64,000 nt of DNA from Labrys okinawensis. GTDB lineage: Bacteria; Pseudomonadota; Alphaproteobacteria; Rhizobiales; Labraceae. The stretch's first letter is position 1; the number at the start of each line of letters is the position of its first letter. This document shows, in pieces, positions 1-9,253 of this stretch. Location of the stretch: NCBI RefSeq assembly GCF_002982075.1, contig NZ_PUEJ01000002.1:186001-250000 (forward strand). The letters run 5' to 3'. Under the pieces are notes generated by a model that worked only from the letters and a program-made list of their open reading frames with translations, made no database searches and was not told the DNA's origin. The position numbers were made by a program, and so were the translations under genes.

Positions 1-1
1 G

Positions 2-775
2 ACTGCCCTGCCGATGGGCGACGGGCCCGGCGACTACGGCACCTCGCGGGAACGCCTCATCCGTTCCGTCGAGGCGGCACTGCGCCGCCTCGGCACCGAC
101 CATATCGATCTCCTGCAGCTGCACGCCTTCGATGCGGGCACGCCGATCGAGGAGGTGCTCTCGACGCTGGACGGCCTCGTCCGTGCCGGCAAGGTGCGCT
201 ATCTCGGTGTTTCCAACTTTTCCGGCTGGCAGATCATGAAGTCGCTCGCCATCGCCGACCGGCATGGCTGGACGCGCTATGTCGCCAACCAGGCCTATTA
301 CTCCTTGATCGGCCGCGACTATGAGTGGGAGCTGATGCCCCTGGGCCTCGACCAGGGTGTCGGCGCCCTGGTCTGGAGCCCGCTCGGCTGGGGCCGCCTC
401 ACCGGCAAGCTCCAGCGCGGCCAGGCCCTGCCGGCAGGAAGCCGGCTGCACCAGACCGCCGATTTCGGCCCGCCGGTGGATGATGAACGCCTGTTCCGCG
501 TCATCGACGCCCTGAACGAGGTGGCCGGGGAAACCGGCAAGAGCGTGCCGCAGATCGCCATCAATTGGCTCACCAGCCGACCCACCGTATCCTCGGTGAT
601 CATCGGCGCCCGCAACGAGGACCAGCTCAGGCAGAACCTCGGCGCCATCGGCTGGAGCCTGACGCCCGAGCAGCGGCAGAAGCTCGACGCCGCCAGCAGC
701 GTGGAAGCGGCCTATCCCTACTTCCCCTATCGCCGCCAGGAAGGCTTCGCCCGCCTGAACCCGCCGGCGGTGTAA
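2..775 (+). CDS. aldo/keto reductase, 5'-truncated by the window edge
   Basis: C-terminal 257 residues of an NADPH-dependent aldo/keto reductase (TIM-barrel, cytosolic). The reading frame is open to the window start, so the N-terminal strand with the catalytic Asp/Tyr/Lys lies outside. Visible are the segment ending in the catalytic-type His (IDLLQLH, His41 of the visible part), the GVSNFSGWQ strand, the NQAYYSLIGRD segment and the cofactor-binding SVIIGARNEDQL near the C-terminus. Substrate cannot be told. It resembles the second aldo/keto reductase at 10795-11862 in type but is not a close copy. It converges on the flavoprotein gene at 946-3390, with an inverted repeat between them. Confidence 0.9.
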   Translation, partial: TALPMGDGPGDYGTSRERLIRSVEAALRRLGTDHIDLLQLHAFDAGTPIEEVLSTLDGLVRAGKVRYLGVSNFSGWQIMKSLAIADRHGWTRYVANQAYYSLIGRDYEWELMPLGLDQGVGALVWSPLGWGRLTGKLQRGQALPAGSRLHQTADFGPPVDDERLFRVIDALNEVAGETGKSVPQIAINWLTSRPTVSSVIIGARNEDQLRQNLGAIGWSLTPEQRQKLDAASSVEAAYPYFPYRRQEGFARLNPPAV

Positions 776-830
776 GGGGGCGCGTTACCGCCAATAACCG
801 CAAGCACCTCGCTGTCCCGGCGAGGCGCTT

Positions 831-936
831 TTCCTGGGATCGCCAGCATCCTGCTGGCTCTTCGTCGGCAGCGAATACCCGCAAAGGTCGCATTTGCGGG
901 AAAGCAGAGCCAGCAGGATGCTGGCGGTCCCAGAGG
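831..936. repeat. intergenic inverted repeat between convergent genes
   Basis: Near-perfect 28-base arms at 834-861 and 906-933 (CCAGCATCCTGCTGGCT and its complement) enclose a 44-base spacer. It fills the gap between two convergent genes and could act as a bidirectional terminator. There is no T-run, so this role is inferred from position and pairing only. Confidence 0.75.
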
Positions 937-945
937 ACACCTCCC

Positions 946-3390
946 CTATCCCTTCACCCGCTCCATCCTGGGGTCATAAAGCGGCTCGAGGAACACCCGC
1001 GCCTTTACCCGCTCCGTCGCGACTTCGAGTTCGTAATTCCCGGAAAGCACATAGTCGGCATCGACGCCGGCGGGATCGCGGACATAGCCGTAGCCGATAT
1101 TCTTGCCCACCGTGTAGCCATAGCCGGCGGAGGCCAGCCAGCCGCAGCGCTTGCCGTCGCGATAGATGGTCTCGCGCCCCAGCAGGATCACGGCGGGATC
1201 GTCGACGGTAAAACCCGCCAGCAGGCGGGGCAGCGGCTTGGCGGCCTGCTCGATCAGGGCCTCGCGACCGAGGAAGGGAATGTCCTTCTTCAGTTTCGCT
1301 GCCCAGCCGAGCCCGGCCACCAGGGGCGAATGGTCCGGCCCGATCTCGCCACCCCAGGCCCGGTAGCCTTTTTCCAGGCGCAGCGATTCGATGGCGCGAT
1401 AACCGGCATTGACGAGGCCGAACGGGGCTCCGGCGGCCATCAGCGCGTCATAGACCGTCAGCGCGAATTCCATCGGCACATGCAGTTCCCAGCCGAGCTC
1501 GCCGACATAGGTCACCCGCAGGGCCAGAACGCGTGCCCCGGCGATGTGAAGCGGCCTTGCGCTGCCGAAGGGCGCGGCGGCATTGGAGAGATCCTCGCCG
1601 GTGAGCTGGCCGAGGATCTCGCGCGCCTTCGGGCCCATCAGCACCAGCACAGCAAATTGCGAGGTGACGTCCTCGACCTGGACATCGAGCCCGGCCGGGA
1701 CATTGCGCCGGATCCAGTCGAGGTCATGGGTGGCAAAGCCGGTGCCGGTGACGAGGTAATAGCTGCCGTCGCCGAGCCTGGCCACAGTGAGATCGGTCTC
1801 GATGCCGCCCTTGCGGTTGAGCATCTGGGTATAGGTGAGGCTGCCCGGCTTCTTGACCACGTCGTTGGCGCAGAGCCAGGACAAAGCCTTGTCGGCATCG
1901 CGCCCCTTCACCGTGAACTTGGCGAAGGAGGTCTGGTCGAACACTACGGCGGCCTCGCGGCAGGCCCTGTGCTCGCGGCCGACGGCCTCGAACCAGTTCT
2001 GGCGGCCATAGCTATAGACGTCCTTGGCCTCCTCGCCTGCAGCAGCGAACCAGTTGGGCCGCTCCCAGCCGAGCTTTTCGCCGAACACCGCCCCCTGGGC
2101 TTTCAGCCGGTCATAGAGCGGCGAGCGGCGCAGGCGACGGCCGGACTGATACTCCTCGAAGGGCCAGGCCATGGTGTAGTGCTTGGCATAGGCCTCCATG
2201 GTGCGCTGGCGCACCCAGCCGGTATCGAGCGTATTCTTGCCGAAGCGGCGGATGTCGACCGCCCAGAGGTCATAGGGCGGTTCGCCCCTCGCCACCCATT
2301 CGGCCAGGGCCATGCCGGCGCCGCCGCCCGAGGCGATGCCGAAGGCGTTGAAGCCGCAGCCGACATAGATGCCCTTGGTCTCGGGCGCGGCGCCGAGGAT
2401 GAAATTGCCGTCCGGCGTGAAGCTCTCGGGACCGTTGATGAACTGCTTGATGCCGGCATTTTCCATGGCGGGCACGCGGCCGATGGCGAGCTCCATCAGC
2501 GGCTCGAAATGGTCGAGATCGTTATCCAGGAGCTGGAACTCGAACTTTTCGGTCGCCCCGGTATTGGCCCACGGCTTGGGGTTGGGTTCGTAGCCGCCCA
2601 TCACCAGGCCGCCGACCTCCTCCTTCCAGTAGGTCAGGCGATCGGGATCGCGCAAGGTCGGCAGATTGGAGGTGACGCCCTCGATCCGCTCGGTGATCAG
2701 ATATTGATGCTGCATCGACACCAGGGGTATGTTGACCCCGGCCATGCGGCCGATCTCGCGCGACCATTGGCCGGCGCAAACAACGATTTTCTCGGCCTGG
2801 ATGCGGCCCTGGTCGGTCAAGACAGCCTTGGCGACGCCGCCCTCGACCTCGATGCCGGAGACGGTGACGCCCTCGCGGAAGGTGACGCCGCCCATGCGCG
2901 CGCCCTTGGCGAGCGACTGGGTGATATCGGAGGGCGAGGCCTGCCCGTCCGTCGGCAGGAAGGCGGCGCCGACCACGTCGTCCACCTGCATCAGCGGCCA
3001 CAGATCCTGGGCTTCCTTCGGGCTGAGCAGCTGCATTTCCAGGCCGAAGGAGGTCGCGGTGGTGGCCTGGCGCTTCACCTCGGTCCAGCGCTCCTGGTTA
3101 CAGGCGAGTCTGAGGCCGCCATTGCGCTTCCAGCCGGTGGCAAGGCCCGTCTCCTGCTCCAGCCGGTCATAGAGGGCGACGGAATAGCCGAGCAGCTGGG
3201 TGATGTTGGCATTGGTCCTGAGCTGGCCCACCAGCCCGGCCGCATGCCAGGTCGAGCCGGAGGTGAGCTTGCCGCGTTCGAGCACCAGCACATCCGTCAG
3301 CCCCATCCTGGCGAGATGATAGGCGGTGGAGCAGCCGATGATGCCGCCACCGATGATGACGATTTTCGCGGAAGAGGGCAGGTCGGACAT
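946..3390 (-). CDS. FAD-dependent oxidoreductase with GcvT domain (dimethylglycine/sarcosine dehydrogenase-like)
   Basis: 814-residue two-part flavoenzyme predicted to oxidatively N-demethylate dimethylglycine, sarcosine or a related amine and pass the one-carbon unit to tetrahydrofolate. N-terminal DAO fold (about 9-370) has the dinucleotide motif IIGGGIIG and the segment GSTWHAAGL, whose His49 matches the covalent FAD attachment site of dimethylglycine and sarcosine dehydrogenases. After a connecting domain, residues of about 430-810 form a GcvT-like folate-binding domain and its C-terminal barrel. Length fits the family. ATG is preceded by AGGAG. The same-strand gene upstream is a choline-kinase-like phosphotransferase, which suggests choline or betaine turnover. 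Exact substrate is unproven. Confidence 0.88.
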   Translation of the reverse strand: MSDLPSSAKIVIIGGGIIGCSTAYHLARMGLTDVLVLERGKLTSGSTWHAAGLVGQLRTNANITQLLGYSVALYDRLEQETGLATGWKRNGGLRLACNQERWTEVKRQATTATSFGLEMQLLSPKEAQDLWPLMQVDDVVGAAFLPTDGQASPSDITQSLAKGARMGGVTFREGVTVSGIEVEGGVAKAVLTDQGRIQAEKIVVCAGQWSREIGRMAGVNIPLVSMQHQYLITERIEGVTSNLPTLRDPDRLTYWKEEVGGLVMGGYEPNPKPWANTGATEKFEFQLLDNDLDHFEPLMELAIGRVPAMENAGIKQFINGPESFTPDGNFILGAAPETKGIYVGCGFNAFGIASGGGAGMALAEWVARGEPPYDLWAVDIRRFGKNTLDTGWVRQRTMEAYAKHYTMAWPFEEYQSGRRLRRSPLYDRLKAQGAVFGEKLGWERPNWFAAAGEEAKDVYSYGRQNWFEAVGREHRACREAAVVFDQTSFAKFTVKGRDADKALSWLCANDVVKKPGSLTYTQMLNRKGGIETDLTVARLGDGSYYLVTGTGFATHDLDWIRRNVPAGLDVQVEDVTSQFAVLVLMGPKAREILGQLTGEDLSNAAAPFGSARPLHIAGARVLALRVTYVGELGWELHVPMEFALTVYDALMAAGAPFGLVNAGYRAIESLRLEKGYRAWGGEIGPDHSPLVAGLGWAAKLKKDIPFLGREALIEQAAKPLPRLLAGFTVDDPAVILLGRETIYRDGKRCGWLASAGYGYTVGKNIGYGYVRDPAGVDADYVLSGNYELEVATERVKARVFLEPLYDPRMERVKG

Positions 3391-3441
3391 GGAGATCTCC
3401 TGGGAGCGCGGACCTACCTAGGTTCAGCGCACCAATCATGG

Positions 3442-3516
3442 TGTGCCGATCTCCAGATCGGCATTCTGGGAAACGCTTCGTTCGTCGTAAAAGGACACCG
3501 ATCTGGAGATCGGCAC
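3442..3516. repeat. nested inverted repeat (GCCGATCTCCAGATCGGC type)
   Basis: Arms at 3442-3463 and 3495-3516 are reverse complements, and each arm is itself almost a palindrome (GCCGATCT / AGATCGGC). The same design occurs at 63532-63617. It lies upstream of the flavoprotein gene and downstream of the phosphotransferase gene, so it could separate their transcripts. Confidence 0.75.
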
Positions 3517-3528
3517 GCCGGGCGGATC

Positions 3529-4419
3529 TTACCCATCCTGCCACGCCCGATACGCCGCCTCGTAGCGCCTGAGATTCTCGGCCGTATAGGCGGCGTAGTC
3601 GAAATCGAGGGTGGAGTGGATTTCCGACACCATGCTCCACATCGTCTCGCGCAGCAGCGAGGCCGCCGTCATGGCGGCCAGGCGGCGGCGCAACCCGTCG
3701 TCGAGCGGACGCTCGAAATAGGCCTCTGCCAGACTGTCCTGCGCGGCCACATCGAGCTCGGAATTGGAAGCGAGGCCGCCGAGATCGAACAAGGGCGAAT
3801 TGAATCCGGCATAGTCCCAATCGACGAGCCAGAGCCTTTTGCCGTCGTCGAGGAAATTGGCGGCCAGCAGGTCGTTGTGGCCGAAGACGATGTCGACGGG
3901 ACCGACGCCTTTCTCCAGGCGCTCGCTCTCGGCCAGCAGGCGCGGCAACAGCGCCAGGTGCCGGCTGGCCCCTTCCCTGAGCGTATGGCCATAGTCGCGC
4001 AGGACCTGGAACACCCAGAAGATCGCTGCCGGCCCCCGGAAGAAACGAGGCATTTCGCGGTGGCAGCGCCTGATGAGCTCGATCATGGCCTGATGGTTGC
4101 GGGGATCGCGCACGTCCTGCGGCGTGAAGGTACGCCCCTCGATGAAGCGCAGCACCAGCGCGCCCGGCTCGTGATGCACCACTTCCGGCGAGATGCCGGC
4201 GGCGAAAGCGGCCTTGCTGGCGGCCAGTTCGTTGGCGCGGCTGATCTGATGGAGAGGGATGTCGTCACCGATCCGCACGACATATTTGCCGTCGCCGTCC
4301 ACCACGGTGAAATTGGTGTTGGTGATGCCGCCGCCGAGCGGCTGCGGCTCGACCTTGCCGCGCCAGCAGGCCAAGGCCGCCGCCTTCTCGCGGGGGCTGT
4401 GAAGCGGCACCGTGGGCAT
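3529..4419 (-). CDS. choline/ethanolamine-kinase-like phosphotransferase (APH superfamily)
   Basis: 296-residue soluble kinase-fold protein. The Brenner motif GHNDLLAANFL (His181, Asp183, Asn188) and the following WLVDWDYAG metal-binding segment (Asp200, Asp202) are intact; a P-loop-like GGGITNTNF lies at 29-37. This combination is typical of bacterial choline-kinase-like aminoglycoside-phosphotransferase-family members. I start at the ATG 4419, which has GGAG five bases upstream; a TTG at 4443 would add eight residues. The neighbouring dimethylglycine-dehydrogenase-like gene on the same strand supports a link to choline-derived compounds, but phosphorylation of another small alcohol is possible. 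Confidence 0.82.
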   Translation of the reverse strand: MPTVPLHSPREKAAALACWRGKVEPQPLGGGITNTNFTVVDGDGKYVVRIGDDIPLHQISRANELAASKAAFAAGISPEVVHHEPGALVLRFIEGRTFTPQDVRDPRNHQAMIELIRRCHREMPRFFRGPAAIFWVFQVLRDYGHTLREGASRHLALLPRLLAESERLEKGVGPVDIVFGHNDLLAANFLDDGKRLWLVDWDYAGFNSPLFDLGGLASNSELDVAAQDSLAEAYFERPLDDGLRRRLAAMTAASLLRETMWSMVSEIHSTLDFDYAAYTAENLRRYEAAYRAWQDG

Positions 4420-4787
4420 GGCGGCTCCGGATGGTTTATTCAATGTTACGGCAACCTAACCCGATCGGGATCAAATCGTCCAGACGGCATGCCCGAAATG
4501 GCCGGGGTGACGAAGCCCCGGCGGCGTCTTCCAAGCCGGCACCTGCCAATTCCAGGAACGTCTAAGCCTTGGCTTTTCGCGCCGTATGCGACAAAAGGGA
4601 CCGGGGGCGACGTATTGCGGCAATGCAGTCGCCCGCTTGCGAATGTTTGGAAAGAGCCCTTCGGGTGCAAGACATCGGAGTTACGGTCGACCTGAAGGGA
4701 GACTTCAGGGAAGATTCGCAATCTCCATTGATGAAATGACGCTGCGGTAAGGCCGGAGTTCTTTTGTGATTCGAGTGCAACGGTAAT
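4420..4787. other. 368-base gap upstream of pqiA
   Basis: Divergent intergenic region between the phosphotransferase and pqiA. I see no convincing ORF, RNA gene or strong repeat. It presumably holds both promoters. Confidence 0.5.
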
Positions 4788-6098
4788 ATGGCGACCGGCC
4801 GGACAGATCGGGTGATCACCCCGACGACGCGAAGTGCCACCCAGATCATGGAGTGCCACGATTGCGGGCTGCTGCATGACGTGCCGCCGCTTCAGGACGG
4901 CATGCGGGCGCGCTGTTCCCGCTGCGGCGCCACGCTGGAACATTTCCGCGCCATCTCGCTGAGCCATGCCTATGCCTATAGCCTGGCCGGGGCCATCTGC
5001 TTCGCCATGGCCAATTTCCTGCCCTTCATCCGGCTGGAGATTTCCGGTCGCGCGCAGGTGGCCAGCCTCGTCACCGGCATCAAGGCGCTCTACGACCAGG
5101 GCCTTTGGGAACTGGCCATCGTCGTCGCCTTCACCATGCTGGTGGCGCCCGGCCTGCAGATCCTCGCCCGCCTCACCGTCCTGGCCGGTTTGAGGATGAG
5201 GCGCCCGCCGCGCTGGCTGCCGCTCGTTCATCGCGGCGCCTCTTTCGTCGGCCGCTGGGCGATGATCGAAGTCTACATGCTCGGCCTTCTCGTGGCCTAT
5301 GTGAAGCTGATCGATCTCGCGCATGTCGATCTCGGCCCCGCCGTGTTCGCCGTGGTGGCACTCATGCTGGTCACGGTGGCGACCGGCGCGCTCCTGGACG
5401 ACGAAACCATCTGGCGCAGCTTTGCGCGCAAGGGGCTGGCCCCGCCGCCGCCCAAAGTGGACCCCAGGCGGCCGACCGCCCTGTGCGAAGCCTGCTGGCT
5501 CGTTTCCAACCTGCCCGCTTCAGGGCATGGGACCTGTCCGCGTTGCTCGGCCCCCCTGCATCAACGCAAGCCCAACAGCCTGACCCGAACCTGGGCCCTG
5601 CTGATCACCGCCGCCATCCTCTACATCCCGGCCAATCTCTTCCCGATCATGACGGTGATCTCGCTCGGACATGGCGAGCCCGATACCATCATCAGCGGTG
5701 TCATCGCCCTGGCGGATGCCGGCTTGTGGCCGCTGGCCGCGCTGGTCTTCTTCGCCTCGATCCTGGTTCCCGTGCTCAAACTGGTGGGCCTGATGGTGCT
5801 GCTGATCACAACCCAGCGCGGCTCGACCTGGCGCCTGCAGGATCGGACGGTGCTCTACCGGATCATCGAGTTCGTCGGGCGCTGGTCCATGATCGACATC
5901 TTCATGATCTCGATCCTGGTGGCGCTGGTGCAACTGGGCGAGATCGCCACCATCGAGCCCGGCATCGGCGCAATCGCCTTTGCCAGCGTGGTCATCATCA
6001 CCATGATCGCCTCCGAATCATTCGACCCACGGCTGATGTGGGATGTGTTGAACCGCCACGATGCGTCGGGCCGCGACACAGGAAAGAAGGGCCATTGA
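4788..6098 (+). CDS. pqiA: paraquat-inducible protein A family membrane protein
   Basis: 436 residues with the duplicated PqiA architecture. Each half has a zinc-ribbon-like cysteine cluster (C23-x2-C26 and C43-x2-C46; a second pair CEAC...CPRC at about 230-250) followed by about four membrane helices. PqiA is the inner-membrane partner of the MCE protein PqiB in trans-envelope lipid traffic. Its TGA overlaps the TTG start of pqiB, so the genes are probably translationally coupled. Met21 is an alternative start that would keep all cysteines. Confidence 0.93.
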   Translation: MATGRTDRVITPTTRSATQIMECHDCGLLHDVPPLQDGMRARCSRCGATLEHFRAISLSHAYAYSLAGAICFAMANFLPFIRLEISGRAQVASLVTGIKALYDQGLWELAIVVAFTMLVAPGLQILARLTVLAGLRMRRPPRWLPLVHRGASFVGRWAMIEVYMLGLLVAYVKLIDLAHVDLGPAVFAVVALMLVTVATGALLDDETIWRSFARKGLAPPPPKVDPRRPTALCEACWLVSNLPASGHGTCPRCSAPLHQRKPNSLTRTWALLITAAILYIPANLFPIMTVISLGHGEPDTIISGVIALADAGLWPLAALVFFASILVPVLKLVGLMVLLITTQRGSTWRLQDRTVLYRIIEFVGRWSMIDIFMISILVALVQLGEIATIEPGIGAIAFASVVIITMIASESFDPRLMWDVLNRHDASGRDTGKKGH

Positions 6099-7798
6099 CC
6101 GACTCTGACACCTCCAAGAACGGCAGCGACACGGCCACGCCGGATCTCGATCCGCCGCGCCGTCGCCGCCTGTCCGCGATCTGGCTCATCCCGATCGTGG
6201 CGGCCGCCATCGCGCTCTATCTGGGCTGGGTCACGCTGTCGGAGAAGGGGCCGGAGATCACCATCACCATGCGCACGGCCGAGGGGCTGGAGCCGGGCAA
6301 GACCCAGATCCGCTACAAGGCCATCGTCTTCGGCACGGTGAAGAGCATCGCCCTTGCGCCGGATGGCAGCCACGTCATCGTCACCGCCGACATGACCAAG
6401 CAGGCCGAACCGCTGATGCGCGAGGGCACGCTGTTCTGGGTCGTCAGGCCGCGCCTGTCGGCCAGTTCCGGCATTTCCGGCCTGTCGACCATCATCTCCG
6501 GCGTCTATATCGAGTTCGATCCGGGCAAAGCCGGCACGACGGCCGACACCTTCGCCGGCCTGGAGCTTCCCCCGGTCATTCCGACCGACGCGCCCGGCAC
6601 CGAGTTTTCCCTGAAGACCACCCAGATCGGCTCGATCAGCGCGGGATCGCCGATCTTCCATCGTGGCCTCGAGGTCGGCCAGGTGCTCGGTTACGATTCC
6701 TCCAACCTCGCCGACGGCATCACGATCCGCGCCTTCGTGCGGGACCCCTACGACAAGGAAGTGCGCACCAGCACCAATTTCTGGAACGCATCCGGTGTCT
6801 CCCTCACCACGGGTCCCCAGGGCTTCCGGCTTCAGCTCGATTCCATCCAGGCCCTGCTGGCGGGCGGCATCGCCTTCGACACGCCCATCGACATGCCCTC
6901 GAACGAGCGCGCGCCTCCCAAGGCGACGTTCACGCTCTACCGGGACCAAGCGAGCGCCGACGAAGCCAAATATACCGTGCGTCTGCGCTACCTCGTCTAC
7001 TTCGATTCCTCCGTGGGCGGGCTTGTCCCCGGCTCCAACGTGGAGTGGCACGGCCTCAAGATCGGGCAGGTCGTCAATGTCAGCCTGCAATATGACGTCG
7101 GCAAGAACGCTCCGCGCGCGCCGGTGCTGATCGAGATCGAGCCGCAGCGGATCCAGCTCGTCGGCGCGGACGGCCCGATCAATCCCGAAACCGTGCTGAA
7201 ATCGCTGGTCGCCAAGGGTCTGCGCGCCGAGATCAAGACCAGCAACTATCTCACCGGGCAGAGCGTGGTGTCGCTCGACATCGACCCCAAGGCCGGACCG
7301 GCAGAACTGGGCACCGGCGATACCTATCCGGTCATCCCGACCAGCCCGAACCAGTTCGATTCCGCCCTGCGTTCGGTCAACGACATCCTCGACCGCATCT
7401 CGAAACTGCCCCTGGACAAGCTGGTGATCCAGGCCAACGACACCATGAAGTCGTTCCAGGATCTGGCCGCCGGGCCGGAGATCAAGGAATCGCTGCGCTC
7501 GCTCGCCGCGGCCCTCACCTCCGCGCGCGAGCTGATCGACAAGGCCAAGACCGATCTCGCGCCGGCGATGCAAAGGCTGCAGCCGGTGCTCGACACCGCC
7601 CAGCAGTCGATGAAGCGCATCAATTCCACGCTGGGCTCCTTCGACCAGGGCTATGGCGGTTCGTCCGCCTTCAAGCGCGACCTGACCCGCCTGATGTCGC
7701 AGGTCGACGATGCCGTGCGTTCCATCCGCGTGCTCACCGACTATATGCAGCAGCACCCCGAATCCCTGATCCGGGGCAAGACCAGAGGAAGCAACTGA
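6095..7798 (+). CDS. pqiB: intermembrane transport protein PqiB (three MCE domains)
   Basis: 567 residues. A cytoplasmic head rich in Asp/Arg is followed by one N-terminal membrane helix (about 26-46), then three MCE/MlaD domains (first strands around ITITMRTAEGLEPG, ISAGSPIFHRGLEVGQV and GLVPGSNVEWHGLKIGQV) and a long helical C-terminus predicted to build the periplasmic tunnel. I chose TTG 6095 because the sequence reads MTDSDTSKNG directly before the helix and the codon overlaps the pqiA stop; the open frame extends further upstream only inside pqiA. It ends one base into the pqiC start. Confidence 0.92.
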   Translation: MTDSDTSKNGSDTATPDLDPPRRRRLSAIWLIPIVAAAIALYLGWVTLSEKGPEITITMRTAEGLEPGKTQIRYKAIVFGTVKSIALAPDGSHVIVTADMTKQAEPLMREGTLFWVVRPRLSASSGISGLSTIISGVYIEFDPGKAGTTADTFAGLELPPVIPTDAPGTEFSLKTTQIGSISAGSPIFHRGLEVGQVLGYDSSNLADGITIRAFVRDPYDKEVRTSTNFWNASGVSLTTGPQGFRLQLDSIQALLAGGIAFDTPIDMPSNERAPPKATFTLYRDQASADEAKYTVRLRYLVYFDSSVGGLVPGSNVEWHGLKIGQVVNVSLQYDVGKNAPRAPVLIEIEPQRIQLVGADGPINPETVLKSLVAKGLRAEIKTSNYLTGQSVVSLDIDPKAGPAELGTGDTYPVIPTSPNQFDSALRSVNDILDRISKLPLDKLVIQANDTMKSFQDLAAGPEIKESLRSLAAALTSARELIDKAKTDLAPAMQRLQPVLDTAQQSMKRINSTLGSFDQGYGGSSAFKRDLTRLMSQVDDAVRSIRVLTDYMQQHPESLIRGKTRGSN

Positions 7799-8388
7799 TG
7801 CCGTTCGTCTCCTCCCGCCGCCCTGGACGCGTCGCGGCCCTCGCGGGCCTCGGCCTGGCTCTCGCTCTGCTTGCGGCCTGCGCATCGCCGGAAGCCAAGA
7901 TCTACACCCTGGCCGCCCAAAGCGGGCAAAGGGTGACGGGCCGGCCGGTCTCGCTGTCGATCGAGACGGTGGACGTCGCCAAATATCTCGACCGGCCGCA
8001 GCTGGTGCGGCGCTCCGGCGACGTGCAGCTCGGCGTCTCCGAATTCGAGCGCTGGGGTGAGCCGCTGGGTTCCATGGTGCAGCGCGTGCTGGCCGAGGAT
8101 CTGCGCCGGCGCCTGCCCGCCGGCTCGCTGGTGACCACCAGCCAGACCCTGTCGGGCAAGGAATCGGCCACGCTGGAACTCTCGGTGAGCCGTTTCGACA
8201 CCAATGCCCAGGGCGTGGTGGTGCTGCAGGCCCAATGGCGGCTGCATTACCGCAATGGGGGACGCAGTGCGGCGGCCCAGGCCAATATCGCCGTTCCCCC
8301 GGCCGATACCGGAGCGCCCGCCCAGGTCGAGGCGATGAGTTCGGCCCTCGACCAGCTCGCCGGACACATCGCCGCCAAGCTGCGCTGA
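7798..8388 (+). CDS. pqiC: PqiC/YmbA-type outer-membrane lipoprotein
   Basis: 196 residues with a lipoprotein signal: hydrophobic stretch 14-27 and lipobox LLAAC with Cys28. The mature part matches the ABC-type transport auxiliary lipoprotein family that anchors PqiB to the outer membrane. The ATG overlaps the pqiB TGA (TGATG), completing a three-gene pqiABC operon. Confidence 0.9.
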   Translation: MPFVSSRRPGRVAALAGLGLALALLAACASPEAKIYTLAAQSGQRVTGRPVSLSIETVDVAKYLDRPQLVRRSGDVQLGVSEFERWGEPLGSMVQRVLAEDLRRRLPAGSLVTTSQTLSGKESATLELSVSRFDTNAQGVVVLQAQWRLHYRNGGRSAAAQANIAVPPADTGAPAQVEAMSSALDQLAGHIAAKLR

Positions 8389-8404
8389 GGCGCGCGCGGG
8401 TCGC

Positions 8405-8421
8405 ACGCAAGAATCTTGCGT
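8405..8421. repeat. short palindrome downstream of pqiC
   Basis: ACGCAAGA-A-TCTTGCGT, perfect 8-base arms around a single base. It is 17 bases after the pqiC stop and about 140 bases before the YkgB-like gene. It could be an operator; it lacks a T-run. Confidence 0.5.
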
Positions 8422-8558
8422 CGCCCATACACATCATTGTGAGCCGCCAAACTCCGGATCAGCGTAACGCTTGTTCTTTCCGAACGAAGTGCTTTGCGAG
8501 GAACGCGCATCTGCGTGCCCTCGCAATCAATATGCCTAAAAGGAAAGAAGTGACCCGC

Positions 8559-9047
8559 ATGAATACATTCTTCCATATCTCTGAAAACGGAAGAGGTTCT
8601 TATCGTTTTCTGGCCATTCTGCGTTGGGTCATGGTCGTAATCTTCGTGTCGTTCGGCATGCAAAAATTCACGTTGCAGTCGGCTCAGGGCATTGCCCAGT
8701 TCATCAGCAACAGCCCCTTCATCTCATGGTTGTCGCTGCTGGGTCTGCGGGGCGAGGCGTATTTTCTCGGTGTTGCCGAGTTCGTCATTGCGGCGCTGCT
8801 TGCGGCGGGTGCTTTCAGCCCGATCCTGTCGGCCGCCGGTTCCCTGATGGGCATCGTCACCTTCGCGATCACATGGTCGTTCTTCTTCACGACGCCCGGG
8901 GTCGTGCAATGGAGCCTGTCGACCGACCCGATGGCCTGGAATCTGACCGGCGAATTCCTATTCAAGGATATCGTCCTGCTTTGTGTCTGCGTGGTTCTGT
9001 TTCTGGCCTCTTTGCCGCGGCCGCTCGCAGGGCCACCGACGGCTTGA
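8559..9047 (+). CDS. YkgB/DUF417-like integral membrane protein
   Basis: 162 residues with four predicted membrane helices (around 15-35, 60-85, 90-110 and 130-155). The segment VSFGMQKFTLQSAQGI and the C-terminal GEFLFKDIVLLCVC resemble the DUF417 (YkgB) family, related to DoxX-like proteins; members have been linked to hypochlorite or reactive-chlorine resistance in E. coli, but function here is unknown. ATG 8559 is chosen because AGGAAAG lies about ten bases upstream; ATG 8532 is an alternative. Confidence 0.8.
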   Translation: MNTFFHISENGRGSYRFLAILRWVMVVIFVSFGMQKFTLQSAQGIAQFISNSPFISWLSLLGLRGEAYFLGVAEFVIAALLAAGAFSPILSAAGSLMGIVTFAITWSFFFTTPGVVQWSLSTDPMAWNLTGEFLFKDIVLLCVCVVLFLASLPRPLAGPPTA

Positions 9048-9193
9048 ATCACCTGCCGGAAGCACCAATCGGCTTTTCGGCCGAGACAGCGTTTCAAAAC
9101 AAGCGGTTATAGCGGTTAGCGATCCGTCCGATCGCAACTTCCGGCGCGCAATGCGCTTGTTCGGAAGTCTGTCTCAAGAAAATTTAGCCGCCA

Positions 9194-9220
9194 TGTCACA
9201 GCGGCGGAGGCTGGCTCGTC
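9194..9220 (+). promoter_or_regulatory. ECF41-type promoter
   Basis: TGTCACA at 9194-9200 and CGTC at 9217-9220 are separated by exactly 16 bases. This is the promoter consensus described for ECF41 sigma factors, and it sits about 35 bases upstream of the AhpD-like gene whose operon ends with an ECF41 sigma gene, so autoregulation is likely. Confidence 0.8.
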
Positions 9221-9253
9221 ATGTCTGCGCAAACCGATCAGGAGGACATGATC

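Noticed and set aside
565..4695. 1376-residue plus-strand open frame
   Set aside because: It runs antisense to the flavoprotein and phosphotransferase genes, has low-complexity Gly/Ala/His composition and no recognisable domain; it is a GC-rich shadow.
5855..8437. 860-residue minus-strand open frame across pqiB and pqiC
   Set aside because: Antisense to a well-supported operon; no domain or start signal.
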